Source of the DNA: Taiwanofungus camphoratus
Taxonomy: Eukaryota > Basidiomycota > Agaricomycetes > Polyporales > Taiwanofungaceae
DNA: 64,000 nt
Direction: 5' to 3'
Assembly (NCBI GenBank): GCA_003999685.1
Contig: CP021232.1
Coordinates: 124,001-188,000 of the forward strand
Positions 11,775-24,012 of this stretch are shown here, piece by piece (the first letter of the stretch is position 1; the number at the start of each line of letters is the position of its first letter). The translations under genes were made by a program, and so were the position numbers. The notes under the pieces were generated by a model, which did no database searches, had not been told where the DNA came from, and saw nothing but the letters and a program-made list of their open reading frames with translations.

Positions 11775-12876
11775 GTTAGACACCACGTCTACCATCAAGA
11801 CAGTCGACCCCACCGCTTGGGGATTGCTGACTCAAGTAAACAATGCACCGCTTCTGTACGATCATCTTTGTTGGACTTTCGTTGATCAGAACCTCGATCC
11901 AATCTACCTGAACTCCCCACTTGCATGGGCAAGGACAATTTCGAATCGACAAGCACAGGAGAAATTAGCCTCCTATTTCAGACGTAACCCTCCACCAGAT
12001 GGAAGAGACCCAGCTGGTTTCTTTCCCTCGCCGATACCTTCGACACCGTTGATAGCCACTCTGACTACTCCCACCTTCCCATCACTTCCCTCCACACCTG
12101 TAACACCCACTACTCCTACCACGATGGCTACTATCGCAACAATGACCAGGGCAGAGCTCGAGGTGCTCATAGCGCACCTTTCAGCGCAACAGCAACAGGG
12201 AAGTCGACCCCTTAAGCTTGACATTCCTGCACCGGAGCCGTTCACCAGGCAAGGAGAAGATCTGGAGCATTTCCTCCAGTGGGTGGAGCACTACCTCACT
12301 GCCACCAACAATCAGGGGTTAAGCGATGATGCAAAGATCGCTTACACAGTCGCTCTCATGAAAGGAGGGCAGGACACACGTATCTGGCACGATACGTTTT
12401 ACGAACGGGCCGCAGAAGGGCATGCTCTCTATGCTAGCTGGGACGTATTCAAGGCAAGCTTGCGACTCACATTTCCTGAGCACGAAGGAGTCCAGAGGGC
12501 TCATCAAGTGCTAATGGAGTTGCCGGCCAAGCAACTAAACAAGAAGACCAGGGTCAGTACAAAGATGTACGTGGAAAGGTTCCAACTCCTGGCAGAGAAG
12601 GCCAAGTTAAAGGACACCTCCACGGGCCTCCAAGGCCAACACACTGAGAACGATTACCCCACACTGAGGGCGATCTTCATCAAGGGTCTGGATCACCAGA
12701 TCTACACGACACTTGTGGGCCGCACCAATACAGAACTCGCTATCAAGGAACACGCCAAGAAAGAGGAGAAACCGGTCACAGAACTCATCCTCAAGTGCCT
12801 CCACAATCTCCTCCCAGTGTTTGACAAAGCCAAGGCAGTGAGGCTTCCCAGCATTCAGAGTTCGACCACAAGATAA
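11775..12876 (+). pseudogene. Gypsy-1 gag fused to a pol fragment by internal deletion
   Basis: The Gag frame is recognisable from about 11775 (KTVDPTAWGLL), long before the first AUG at 12124 (MATIATMTRAELEVLIAHL). It continues through the retrotransposon Gag core ([47 protein letters not shown]). After GRTN near 12727 the frame jumps into [15 protein letters not shown], which in Gypsy-2 and Gypsy-3 lies in pol just before the RT. About 1.3-1.4 kb, holding the CCHC knuckle and protease, is therefore missing. A one-base loss near 12850 then breaks the frame before the RT. Confidence 0.85.
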
Positions 12877-15692
12877 ATCTCAAGCCGGATTTTAAGGACT
12901 TCAAGCAGATGATGTACTCTCTCAACCGGGATCAACGAGTGGAACTGGACAAGTTTCTCGAAGAGAATATAGAGAAAGGGTACATCCGACCATTCAAATT
13001 GCCACTCGCAAGTCCGTTCTTCTTCGTGGATAAGAAGGATGGCGGATACCGACCATGTCAGGACTACAGGGAACTCAACGAGAGAACGATCAAGGACAGA
13101 TACCCTCTTCCCCTTGTAACGGAGCTATTGGAACACCTCAATAACACCACGATCTTCACAAAGATGGACCTTCGTCAGGGATATAACAACCTTTGCATCA
13201 AGGAAGGAGACAAATGGAAAGCGGCTTTCGGTGTTCCAGCAGTGGGAGAAGGACCTCCCTCGTTCTATGAACCCCTGGTGATGTTCTTCAGAATGTGTAA
13301 CTCACCGGCAACATTCCAACAGATGATGAACACGGTCTTTGCAGACATGCTCAAGGAAGGATGGTTAGCGATCTATATGGACGACATCCTTATCTACTCA
13401 ACGGACCCCGAGGAGCATAAGAAGCGAACGTGGCGAGTTATCGAGTGACTCAGAGATACTGATCTATATCTCAAACCGGAGAAATGCAAATTCGATGTGC
13501 AAGAGGTCAAATTCCTAGGCATGATCATCAGACCCAGACAACTTGCCATGGACCCAGTCAAGGTAGCCAGCATCAAGGACTGGCCAATACCTAAGAACCT
13601 CAGGGAGGTGCGGTCGTTCATTGGGTTTGGAAACTTCTACCACCAGTTCATATACAGTTTCTCGCATTTGGCTCAACTGTTGGTCTCACTCACGTGCAAG
13701 GACGTCAAATGGCACTGGGACAATGAACAACAGGAAGCTTTTGAGGCTCTAAAGAAAGCTTTCCTGGAACAACCAGTTTTACAGATGCCTGACCCGGAAA
13801 AGCCGTTCGCATTGGAAACGGATGCATCGAAGTTCGTCACGGGCGCTGTCCTCAGACAAAAGGATGACAACGGCGATTGGCATCCATGTGGCTATATCTC
13901 CTAGAGCATGATGCCAGCGGAACGAAATTACGACGTCTATGACCGAGAACTCATGGGCATCATACGGGGACTCAACGAATGGAGTCACCTTCTCATTGGA
14001 AGCCCGTATCCAGTCACAATCTACAGCGACCACAAGAATCTGACGTACTGGAAAACAGCACAAAACCTTAATCAAAGGCAAGTGCGATGGGCTCTTTGCT
14101 TGTCTGAATTCAATTACAGGTTAATTCACGTACCGGGCATGCAAATGGTGCAAAGCAACGTGCTCTCCCGATGCCCCAAACATGATGACGGTTCATCAGA
14201 CAACCAGGATGTAACTGTCCTACCAGACAAGGTTTGGGCAGCAGCAATCAACACGAGTCTTAGGTCTTCCATCGCAGAAGCATGCGTAAACAACTCAGTG
14301 TATACAGAAGGGATGTGTAATGCACAAAATGGCTCAAATGACCACTGGACAATTTGAGACGGTGACCTCCTCTATGATAATCGGGTGTATATTCCCCTGG
14401 ACGAGGACCTACGATGACAGACGGTCTCAAATTACCACGACCTCCCTTCTGCTGGCCACCCTGGAATTCAGAAAACCCTCTCGTCTATTCGATGAGATTA
14501 CTGGTGGCCTGGAATGGCTGAATTTGTCACACGATACGTCAAAGGTTGTGGCACTTGCCAGCAAATGAAGGTTAACATGCACCCCACCCGACCAGCCCTA
14601 CTCCCGATCAAATCCGCACAGCACACCACTCCGTTCAGTACGTTCTGCTGCGATTTCATTACGGATTTGCCAACTTCGGAGGGCTTCGATTCAATTTTGG
14701 TCATTGTGGACCATGACCTTACGAAGGGGGTAATTTTCATTCCATGCAACAAAACGATTGACGCGTCAGAAACAGCCGAGGCATTATATCGCAAGGTTGA
14801 CAAGTGGTTTGGTCTTCCGGACAAGATCATTAGCGATCGAGGACCACAATTCACATCAAAGGTATTCCAGGAGCTCTGCCATATGACCGGAGTCAAGTCG
14901 GCTATGAGCACAGTGTTCCACTCTCAAATGGATGGAGAGATGGAACAAGTCAACCAGGAACTGGAGACCTACCTACGATGTTTCACAAGCAACAACCCAG
15001 ACAATTGGTCATCACTGCTGGGCTCAGCACAGTTTGCTCACAAATCGCGTGAACATTCTACGATCAAGGTGTCACCCTTCAAGGTCATGATGGGCTATGA
15101 ACCTCGAGGGATTCCTGTCATACACCCCAGATCGGACATGCTGGACGCCACTTATCAACTGCGGAACTTGCAGAAGATTTGGGAAGACACACACTCAGCA
15201 ATGGAGCTAGCACAGGCGGTGTTAGCAAAATGTGTGAAACCCAAAGGAACGGGTTTCCGCAAAGGGCAGAAGGTATGGCTAGACTCACAAAATTTAAAGC
15301 TACCATACCTGACGAGGAAGCTGGCTCCCAAGCGCGAGGGACCCTTCGAAGTCATGGACGTTCTAGGACCGGTGTCTTACAAGTTAAAACTCCTGACGAC
15401 TTGGTGAGTGCACCCCGTTTTCCATACGGCACTTCTTTTGCCATATACAGAGACGGACACCCATGATCCCAACTATACGGAACCATCGCCGGAGCTTATC
15501 AGCGGCAAAGACAACTACGAAGTCGAAGCTCTGGTCAGACATCACAAGAATCACCGAAGGAATCGCCGAGAATACCAAGTCAGGTGAAAAGGTTACTCAT
15601 CCGCCGATGACTCATGGGAACCAGAAGAAAACTTAGCTGATACTGCGGACGAGCTGCTGAACGCATATAAGCAGTGCAAGAATTTACGATGA
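12877..15692 (+). pseudogene. Gypsy-1 pol remnant (RT, RNase H, integrase, chromodomain)
   Basis: A single frame is interrupted by at least seven stops (13446, 13902, 14355, 14415, 14492, 15405, 15586 regions). RT motifs are YPLPLVTELLEHL and the catalytic YMDDILIYS at about 13374. RNase H has LETDASKFVTGAVLRQKDD. Integrase has D in FCCDFITDLP, D in ISDRGPQF and E in DGEMEQVNQE. The GPY/F-like end (KREGPFEVMDVLGPVSYKL) is followed by a chromodomain (DNYEVEALVR, KGYSSADDSWEPEENL). Most stops and substitutions against Gypsy-3 fit C to T or G to A changes. Dead copy. Confidence 0.92.
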
Positions 15693-15732
15693 GTGAAAAA
15701 GGAGTCACATTTTCACCCCACTCATCACCCGC

Positions 15733-15963
15733 ATGTCTCAGTCAAATGGTCCTTCGTCGTCATTTGTTCACTACGGTCCATGCTACCTCTGTGGTAGCAC
15801 TTGTCACTCGCACCGGACGTGCCCCGACTACAAATGTCTCCGCTGTAGTCGCCCATTGCCCAGGCATCTCACGTGTGAATGCACCACCATTCATTACACA
15901 TTCGCAAATGACCCAGAACCACCGTATCACCCAGAGTGGTTCCTGCATATCGTTAAACTGTGA
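15733..15963 (+). CDS. Gypsy-1 post-pol ORF with two zinc knuckles
   Basis: A 76-codon frame starting MSQSNGPSSSF lies 40 bases after the pol stop and before the 3' LTR. It holds CYLCGSTCHSHRTC (CX2CX4HX4C) and, nine residues on, a second knuckle CLRCSRPLPRHLTCEC (CX2CX6HX4C). The same ORF is in Gypsy-3 (59908-60162) and, with a longer N-terminal part, in Gypsy-2 (18697-20082). It ends at TGA where Gypsy-3 has CGA and reads on 8 codons. It occupies the env position but has no membrane segment; a nucleic-acid-binding role is inferred from the knuckles. Confidence 0.7.
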   Translation: MSQSNGPSSSFVHYGPCYLCGSTCHSHRTCPDYKCLRCSRPLPRHLTCECTTIHYTFANDPEPPYHPEWFLHIVKL

Positions 15964-16300
15964 GGGAACGACTGTGCACGTCGTTAAACTACACCGTACA
16001 ACCGTGCACGTCGTTAAACTACACCGCATGACTGACAGGTCGTAAAACTGTAAAGGTTGAGGTGAAAGGATCCTCATGGTTGGAGGGGTCATCTCCTATG
16101 GGTTTGAGGTGAAACATCCTCACGGTTGGAAGGGTCATCCCTTATCGGTTGCGGTGAAACACCCGCTCGTTACTTCCAGGAATTTTTCAAGTTCGTCCTC
16201 GAAAGTTCGTCGTCATTTGTTGTCATTCGCCAAAGTTCAATTCAGGACTCGACGTGTTTCCCCATTGGAGTTTAGTTGATTGACCAGGCGTTCAATCATA

Positions 16301-16313
16301 AGTAGGGGGGTAA
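16301..16313 (+). promoter_or_regulatory. Gypsy-1 polypurine tract
   Basis: AGTAGGGGGGTAA lies immediately before the 3' LTR, in the place of the plus-strand primer. It matches the tracts of Gypsy-2 and Gypsy-3. Confidence 0.75.
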
Positions 16314-16866
16314 TGATACAATTCTTTTCTCTCGTACCTTATCGGTCGGACCTCAGATTGGTCCCGTGACCTTTCGCTTCTAGGACGGGCCTCAGATAGG
16401 CCCAGCTTCTTCGTGCAGCATCATGACTCATTGCTGCCTACGGTACGGGCCCCAGTCGGGCCCCAGTTACTCATGGACACTGACTCATATCGGGCCCCAC
16501 TTACACATTCCATCTTATGCTTACTGATTGCTAATACGGCCCAATGACTCATATCGCCTTACTTACACTTACTTATGCTGATTCTTAGACCACGTGTCAT
16601 GGTCCATGTGCAGAGTAGAATACGTATATAAGGCCCTGTACTTTGTAGGTCAGACCTTAAGTTCGATCTGGTTACCAAGTAGCTAGTTACCACTAGCAAT
16701 CTTATACTTGTATCTTGCGACCTCTCACTTCGTACCTGAGTACTCGCTCGACTCTATCGACTTCACTCAGGAGAACATACGCAGTGTCCATAAAGCCTTG
16801 CTACCATCTCTTGTAGTCAGGTCCTCATGTTCAAGGCTTTCCAGTCATTGATATCAGCTTGTATCA
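16314..16866 (+). repeat. Gypsy-1 3' LTR
   Basis: 553 bp, TGATACAATT to CTTGTATCA. It differs from the 5' LTR at many sites (for example TCAGATTGG for TCAAGTTGG near the start), so insertion is old. TATATAA is at 16625-16631, and the primer-complementary motif TAAGTTCGATCT at 16658-16669. Confidence 0.92.
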
Positions 16867-17951
16867 ATAGAAGAGTCGTAGGGCTATTCGTAGAACGTAG
16901 GGATGACGCAACGTGAGCCTAAGGGTATAACTAAGGCGAAGGCCCATCAGATAGGTGCTATAAGATGTGCTGAAGAGTGCGAAGTCATGATGACTTTGTG
17001 GATTGTAGTGCGTAGTTTGGGAAGCGTAGACGTGGTTCATAGATATATCATGAGCATAGACGTAGTTCAAAGATACTGAAATGGAGCTGGGGTGGAGACT
17101 TAGGGGCTTAGGACCATTCCTAAGGTTGTACTTGCAGCACTTCTCTGAGATCAGAACTACAGGGGGACTTGTATTCCAAAGGGAGAAGTGTGCACTGAGG
17201 GGTCTCTGTCGTACATAGTAAACTACCTCTGACTAAATAGGGGAGAATGAGGTGAACTATTCTTGCACAAAGTGATCCTTACGAGTCCGAAATGTGTGCT
17301 ACAGCACATGGGCTCCCAAGTGAACACGAGGAGGATAGGAACTAAATAGGAACTAAAACAGGGGAACTACGTACGGTAGAAAGGTGACCAAGTCCATTCA
17401 CGAGGGTGGGATGACTATCCGAGAGCAGCCATGCACCGTGATCAACTATCTTAGTGGGCTAAGAGCGTACAAAGTTTCTAGCAGTGGGACTTGGCCTAAT
17501 CGGGGTAGGAGGTGTCCTAAATGGGTGGAGGATCATATAAATGCACTATAGAAGGACCTTATGGCATAGGATCGAGACCCATGGGGTGCGCAAGGCTTCC
17601 TAAGTCCAGCCTTCAGAACTTCAGACCGTTTTGAAGCCTATCGGAGGTGGCTGCAATCACAAGAGCTAGGAGAGACTTAGCTAAGAGTTCTTAGCTAAAT
17701 CCATGATGAGTGACGTAGTAGCTGGGACCTAGATCCAATAGAACAGTATGGGAGGGCTGGCAGTGTCCAATAGTGGACTTAGCAGGAGTTAGGGACTTTG
17801 TGGCTAGCGTTCAAAACCTTGTAGCACCTCGTGTGACTTCGCAGGACTTTGTAGGGTGTTAGAAGGGTTTAGGAAGCAAAGGAGGTGTTAGGAACATTAT
17901 AGGAACCTATCCCACCTGTTGTAGGCTGTAGAAGCATCATAGGATGGTCTG

Positions 17952-18428
17952 TGATACAAATTGGTATCTTGGATCCTATATATGTCCTCACCGGGGTGAG
18001 GCCTGACCACGATAGAAGGTGGCGAGGTCTTATGGTCGATATAGACCGAGTGTCGTGAAGTCCGTAGACTCGAGCGAGTATCACTCAGATATGAGCGAGA
18101 GGATACAAGACACGAATATAGTGGTAACAAGATCAGACTTAAGGTCCGACCTAAGCTAAATACATGCTATATATACAAGTACGTATTGTGAGCACGGACC
18201 AAGAACTACTCTAGGGCAGGAGGTCCGTAATGTGGTACGACTCTGAGTAAATAGATAGTGGTACGATCCAGGCGTATTAGCAATACGTATGAGTGATGAG
18301 GAATGTGGTAAGCGGCCCGGATATGAGTCAGAGTCCTATGCGTAAGCGGGGCCGATCCGGGGCCCGTATAGTAATAGTCCATGAATAAGCAATGACCGTG
18401 GTAATGATAAGAAATAGAAATTGTTTCA
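17952..18428 (-). repeat. Gypsy-2 3' LTR
   Basis: On the minus strand it runs from TGAAACAATTTC to TTTGTATCA. It appears identical to the LTR at 25486-25962. Confidence 0.95.
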
Positions 18429-18440
18429 TTACCCCCTTAC
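18429..18440 (-). promoter_or_regulatory. Gypsy-2 polypurine tract
   Basis: GTAAGGGGGTAA on the minus strand directly precedes the 3' LTR, as in the other two elements. Confidence 0.7.
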
Positions 18441-18696
18441 TAAGGTCGATCTCCGAACGACCCTACTTGATTTTCCGTTAAATAAAATGTTCTTCAGCCG
18501 TGCAGGTGTTTCACCGCATACCGTGAGGGTGTTTCACCTCGAACCTTGAGAGTGTTTCATCTCGTACCTTGTGAAACTAACAACGACCGGGTAAGGACCC
18601 ACGACATCGTGTCAGCCTCGTGCAATGTAGGCATGTGGGTGGCCGGGTAAGGACCCAGCACCGCTTGCAACCTACCGCCTCAAGCAAACGGCACCC

Positions 18697-20082
18697 CTAC
18701 TGTTCACCATCACCGTAATCCTCGAACCCGTAGTCGTCCCACTCGTTGTCGTTCATGTAGGAGTTCGAGGGCGGGTCGTAAGTCCCGCGGCGGTAAACAG
18801 GTGGTGGAGAAACGACAGGGGGGACGTGATAACTGGACGGGGGAGGTGGGATGACTGGGGGTGGAGTAAATCGGTCGTCTGGGCCACGAGTGAAAGGGCC
18901 AGTACTTGCCCCAGGCTCTGCTAGATGTTGGTGGGGCGGTATTCCTGGTCCGGACAAATGGTTGAGTGATGGCCCGGGTGCGTGTGGGTGGGGGTAAGGC
19001 GTATCGGTCCACGATGGACCGGCTGTCGTATTTGCCCTGGGGCGAGATGGGGTAGGGGGAAGGGGTTGCTCCCTTCGAGACATAAGGACGCGAGGCGGGT
19101 TGGTGGTCGACATGACCGGGATGGGTGCCTGCGTGGGGCGGTGAATCGAATCGATCATTTCTCGGCGACGACCCTCTCCTGGGGCGGGCAGGATGGGTGG
19201 GGCGGAAGCGTGGCGTGCTACTGTGCATTCTCGGGATAGATGTCCCGGGGCCGTGCGATGACACCTGGCACAAGTGTAGTCTGGGCAGTCACGTACCCAG
19301 TGCATCATGCTGCCGCAGGCGTGGCAGCGCCCTCATGGTCTCCAGTTGGGTCCTGGGCACATGTAGTTTGGGAGAGAGTCGATCCGGCTAAGTACAGCTC
19401 CGATGGATTCTTGTCCGGCCGGGGTGTCGATGAAGGTTTGTAAGGGGTCTTCAGGTTCAGGTGGCGGGGTGGGCCCGCGCGTGACAATGTCGGGCTGGGA
19501 TCGTCGTATAAATCGGTTGTGGTCGGACCGTCGGTGCGGGGCGATCATGTCCTGGAGGTGGCGAGCCATGGACATGTCGTCCATTCTTCTCATAGTGCGG
19601 ACCACCTTGAAATCTAGTTGCCGGACTTTGTCCTTCCATATGGCCAACTGTTCTGTGGCGTCGTCTACCGCTCCTAGGTATTGTAGTCTGGCGTCGATGT
19701 ATTCTCCGTATGCCTCTTGTTCATCCTGGTTGTTTCGTGTGTTCGGTAGAGACCCAAGTAAGCATGCGATGTCCCTTGAGTGTCGAGTCAGGATGTCGAG
19801 GAGGATGGGGTCCACGTCGTAGATGCAACGTGGATAGTAGAGGACATCGGCTTGTCGGGGTAGGGCGCCTTCTCCTGGTACGGGGTTGCGGAACTGGGCG
19901 GCGGTTTGGAGACCAAAAGGTGGGCCGTAACCCGAGGATGCCGAGGACGCTGATGATGAGGATGGTATAGCCGTGGGAGACGTTGCTGTCTGCGGTGTAC
20001 GGGTAGCACGTCGAGTAGCAAGGAAGGCGCGAGCTCGGCCACGAGTGGCAGCTTGGGCAGAGGTGTTAGACTGGCGAGGCAT
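18697..20082 (-). pseudogene. Gypsy-2 post-pol ORF, Gag-like with two zinc knuckles, one internal TGA
   Basis: The start ATG at 20082 lies 43 bases after the pol stop and in another frame. The reading frame has 460 sense codons with one TGA at 19335-19333 (after PGPNWRP); the following codons GRCHACGS keep the frame, so the stop probably was CGA. The N-terminal ~60 residues are basic and Ser/Thr/Pro-rich. Next comes a helical, likely coiled region (DILTRHSRDIACLL to RRMDDMSMARHLQDMI). Then CHACGSMMHWVRDC and CARCHRTAPGHLSREC form the same knuckle pair as in Gypsy-1/3. A long Pro-rich tail ends in acidic residues. The overall build resembles a second Gag. Not an envelope protein: no hydrophobic segment. 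Confidence 0.75.
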
Positions 20083-20125
20083 GTTGCGGTTGGGTGGTAG
20101 TTCGTTTGAAAGGAGTCAACTGGAT

Positions 20126-23100
20126 TTAGCCCAAGTTCTTTCTCTTCTTATATGCTCCCAGGAGTTCCTCCGCAGTACCGGCTAAGTTTGCTTCCGGTTC
20201 CCATGAGTCATCTGCTGAGGAATATCCTTTCCACCTGACCCTATACTCGTGGCGGTTTTTCCGTAAGTTCTCCCGATGTCCGATGATAGCTTCGACTTCG
20301 TAATTATCTTCGCCTTCGATAAGTTCCGGGGGTGGCCTCGTGTAGTTCTGGCCATGAATCTCCGTCTCCGTGTATGGCGATAGAAGGGCAGCGTGGAAAA
20401 CGAGATGTACCCGCCATGCCTCTGGGAGTTTCAGCTTGTATGAAACCGGGCCCAAGACTTCGATGATTTCGAAGGGTCCCTCTCTTTTGGGTGCTAACTT
20501 CCTGGAGGGGTATGGTAGCTTTAAGTTCTGAGAGTCGAGCCAAACCTGCTGTCCTTTGCGAAAACCTTTCCCTCGTGGTTTGATTCGTTTTGCCAGTACC
20601 GCCTGGGCTAGCTCCATCGCTGCGTGTGCTTGTTCCCTTATCTTCTGGAGGTTCTTCAGGCGATAAGCTGCGCCGGGTGTGTCCGATCCCTTGTGTACGA
20701 CGAGGATTCCTCGTGGTTCGAAGCCCATCATGACTTTAAACGGCGACGCCTTGATCGTCGAATGTTCCCTGGAGTTGTGAGCGAATTGAGCTGCGCCGAG
20801 TAAGGATGACCACCTATCCGGATTGTTGCTTGTGAAACACCGAAGGTATACTTCGAGCTCCTGATTTACCCGTTCCGTTTCTCCGTCCGTCTGAGGGTGG
20901 AAAGCCGTGCTCATGGCGGACTGCACTCCCGTCATGCGGCATAGCTCTTGAAATACCTTTGAAGCGAATTGCGGTCCGCGATCACTGATCACCTTGTCCG
21001 GGAGTCCAAACCATTTGTAGACCTCATTGTAAAGAAGCTCCGCCGTTCCTTGTGCGTCAACGGTTTTGTTGCATGGAATGAAAATTACCCCCTTACTAAG
21101 GTCGTGGTCCACTACGACCAATATAGCATCGTAGCCGTTGGAAAGGGGTAGATCCGTGATGAAATCACAACAGAAAGTGCTGAATGGTGTAGCGTGAGCA
21201 GCGGCTCGGATGGGGACGAGGGCGGGACGGTCTGGGTGAGTGTTGACCTTCATTTGTTGACAAGTAGCGCAACCGTGCACATATCGTGCGACGAAGTCGG
21301 CCATTCCAGGCCACCAATAGTCCCTTCGTAGAGAGCTTAGGGTTTTGGTAATTCCAGGATGACTGGCGTGTGGGAGGTCGTGATAGTTTGAGACCGTTTG
21401 CCGTCGTAGGTTCTCATTCAGAGGAATATACACCCGGTTATCATAAAGGAGTTCTCCATCTTGAACTGTCCAGTGATCGTTTGAGCCGTTTTGGGCATTA
21501 TGCAGCCCTTCCATGTACACCGAGTCGTTCACGCCTGCTTTTGTGATGGAATTCTTTAGCCCTATGTCGATTGCTCCTGCCCATACCTTGTCCGGTAGGA
21601 CGGTTATACCCTGATTGTCTGATGAGCCGTTGTCGTGGTCGGGGCGTTGAGATAGCGCGTCGCTTTGTACCATTTGTGTGCCCGGGACGTGAACTAGTTT
21701 GTAATCGAATTCGGATAGATGAAGAGCCCATCGTGCTTGCCTCCGATTTAGATTCCGTGCCGTCTTCCAGTATGTTAGATTCTTATGATCGCTGTAGATT
21801 GTGACCGGGTATGGGCTTCCGATGAGAAGATGACTCCATTCGTTGAGTCCCCTCATGACTGCCATAAGTTCTCGATCGTAGACGTCGTAGTTTCATTCCG
21901 CTGGCGTCATGCTCTGAGAGATATAACCGCATGGATGCCAATCCCCATTGTCGTCCTTTTGTCTTAGGACAGTGCCCGTGGCAAACTTCGATGCATCCGT
22001 TTCCAACGTGAACAGTTTCTCTGGGTCGGGCATCAATAGAACCGGTTGTTCCAGGAAGGCCTTCTTCAGTGTCTCGAAAGCTTCCTGTTGTTCGTCGTCC
22101 CAATGCCATTTGACGTCTTTTCGCGTGAGCGAAACCAATGGTTGGGCCAGATGCGAGAACCGGTGTATGAACCGACGGTAGAAGTTTCCAAATCCGACGA
22201 ATGACCTAACCTCCCTGAGATTCTTGGGTATCGGCCAATCCTTGATGCCTGCTACCTTGACCGGGTCCATGGCGAGTTGTCCGGGTCTGATGATCATACC
22301 TAGGAATTCGACTTCTTGCACGTCGAATTTACATTTCTCCGGTTTGAGATATAGGTCGTTATCTCGAAGTCGCTCGATAACTCGCCGTGTTCGCTTCTTA
22401 TGCTCCTCGAGGTCCGTCGAGTAGATAAGGATGTCGTCCATATAGATCGCTAACCATCCTTCTTTGAGCATGTCTGCGAAAACCATGTTCATCATCCGTT
22501 GAAATGTCGCCGGTGAGTTGCACATCCCGAAGAACATTACCAGGGGTTCGTAGAACGAGGGAGGTCCCTCCCCAGCTGCCGGAACACCGAAAGCCGCCTT
22601 CCATTCGTCTCCTTCTCAGATCCGTATATTGTTGTACCCCTGCCTGAGATCCATCTTGGTGAAGATGATCGCCTTGTTCAGCCGTTCCAGGAGTTCAGAT
22701 ATAAGGGGGAGTGGATAACGATCCTTGATAGTTCCCTCGTTGAGTTCCCGATAATCCTGGCAAGGTCGATACCCCCCATCTTTCTTTTCTACAAAGAAGA
22801 ACGGACTGGCCAATGGTGATTTCGACGGACGAATGTACCCTTTTTGGAGGTTTTCTTCCAAGAACTTGTCCAGCTCCTCTCTCTCCTCTCTGTTGAGCGA
22901 ATAAGTGGACTGTTTGAATTCCTTGAAATCTTCTTTCAAGTTGATCTCGTGGTCGTGTTCCATATGCTTAGGGAGTCGGGCTGCCGCTTGTTTGTCGAAC
23001 ACTGGGAGAAGGTCATGGAGGTACTCTGGAACGAGTTCCGTAACCGGTTTCTCCTCTTTCCTAGTGTGTTCCTTAATAGCGAGTTCCGTAGATGTAGTAA

Positions 23101-24012
23101 GTCGACCGATGTCGTGCTTGACCTGCCAGATAAGACCGTTTTCGAGGCGACGATACGTTCCGTCGAGAGGGTATGCCTTTTCTGTGAGCGGGGCATCTCG
23201 ATACGCCGGGTGTGAATCCCGCCCATACGTTGTGATTCGGTCATCTCCTTCGATGAACGCTATGACCAGCTCATCGTCGTCGATTGTTTCCATGGCCTGG
23301 TCGAGCGTGATTCCGTTTACCGAGTTTCCTTCCGGGGTTGAGACTAGCGAGTCTCGGCGAGCCGTTTGACGAGGGGTTTCTTCCGTCGGCAAGATTGGGG
23401 ACATGGTGTCCATGACGTCTCCATCTCCTTCGTCCTCAATTTCTTCGACTGAGGGTTGACGAGCTTTGATGATTTCCCTGGAAAGAGATTCCGCCGTTAA
23501 CCTCTTGATTTCCAGTCGTTTGGCTCTGGTTTCCAGTAGGTTTTTCTTCCATTCCCTAGATTCCTCCAGGGTCATGCGGTGTTTAAGCTCCACTCGTCCT
23601 GTCTTCCAGTCGATGTCTGGGTTTTCCAGTTTGAGCCAGGTATGCCCGAAGATAATATCTTCCTTTCCTATGCTGGCCACATAGGCCTTAACGAATCGGG
23701 GTTCTCCTCCTATTTTGTACGAAAGAAGGGCCCTCTTTGTGATGACAGCTTGCTTGTTAGCCGTCCTGTCCACATTGAACACGGGCATTGGGTGAGGTAG
23801 GGCCTCAGTGCGGATGTTGTGTTCTTTAACAAATTTGGGATGTATGAATATCCCAGAGGCGCCGCTATCGATGAAGGCGCATGCTTCGACGTCTTTTCGT
23901 CCCACAGTAATTGGAATGTGTAAGGCCCTTTCATTCCGAACTACTAGTACAACACGGGACAGTGAAACTGAAATGGGCAGCGGTTGCGTCGACTCACCCT
24001 GCCCCCTTAAAA
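20126..24012 (-). pseudogene. Gypsy-2 pol (protease, RT, RNase H, integrase, chromodomain), two TGA stops
   Basis: One frame from the frameshift site to 20126 is broken by TGA at 22618-22616 (IRI*EGDEWKAAF) and 21895-21893 (MTPAE*NYDVYDRE). Both fit CGA to TGA (Gypsy-3 has Arg, CGA, at the second). The aspartic protease motif is [14 protein letters not shown] has YMDDILIYS. RNase H has TLETDASKFATG. The integrase zinc-binding part HASHPGITK to CATCQQMK is followed by the D, D, E core (FCCDFITDLP, ISDRGPQF, DGETERVNQE). The chromodomain runs from NYEVEAIIGHRENLRK to KGYSSADDSWEPEANL. Chromodomains target such elements to heterochromatin (family knowledge). Confidence 0.95.

Larger units (their letters stand above)
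11169..16866 (+). mobile_element. Gypsy-1, decayed chromodomain Ty3/gypsy element, 5.7 kb
   Basis: Complete LTR to LTR: 5' LTR 11169-11722, 3' LTR 16314-16866. The target duplications are ATAGG (11164-11168) and ATAGA (16867-16871). Internal order is gag, RT, RNase H, integrase, chromodomain, then the extra zinc-knuckle ORF. Zinc knuckle and protease regions between gag and RT are deleted. There are many in-frame stops and clearly diverged LTRs, so it is an old, dead copy of the same subfamily as Gypsy-3. Confidence 0.93.

Noticed and set aside
18710-19273. 187-codon frame overlapping the Gypsy-2 post-pol ORF
   Set aside because: Pro/Arg-rich shadow of the zinc-knuckle frame; it lacks the Cys/His pattern conserved in the other elements.
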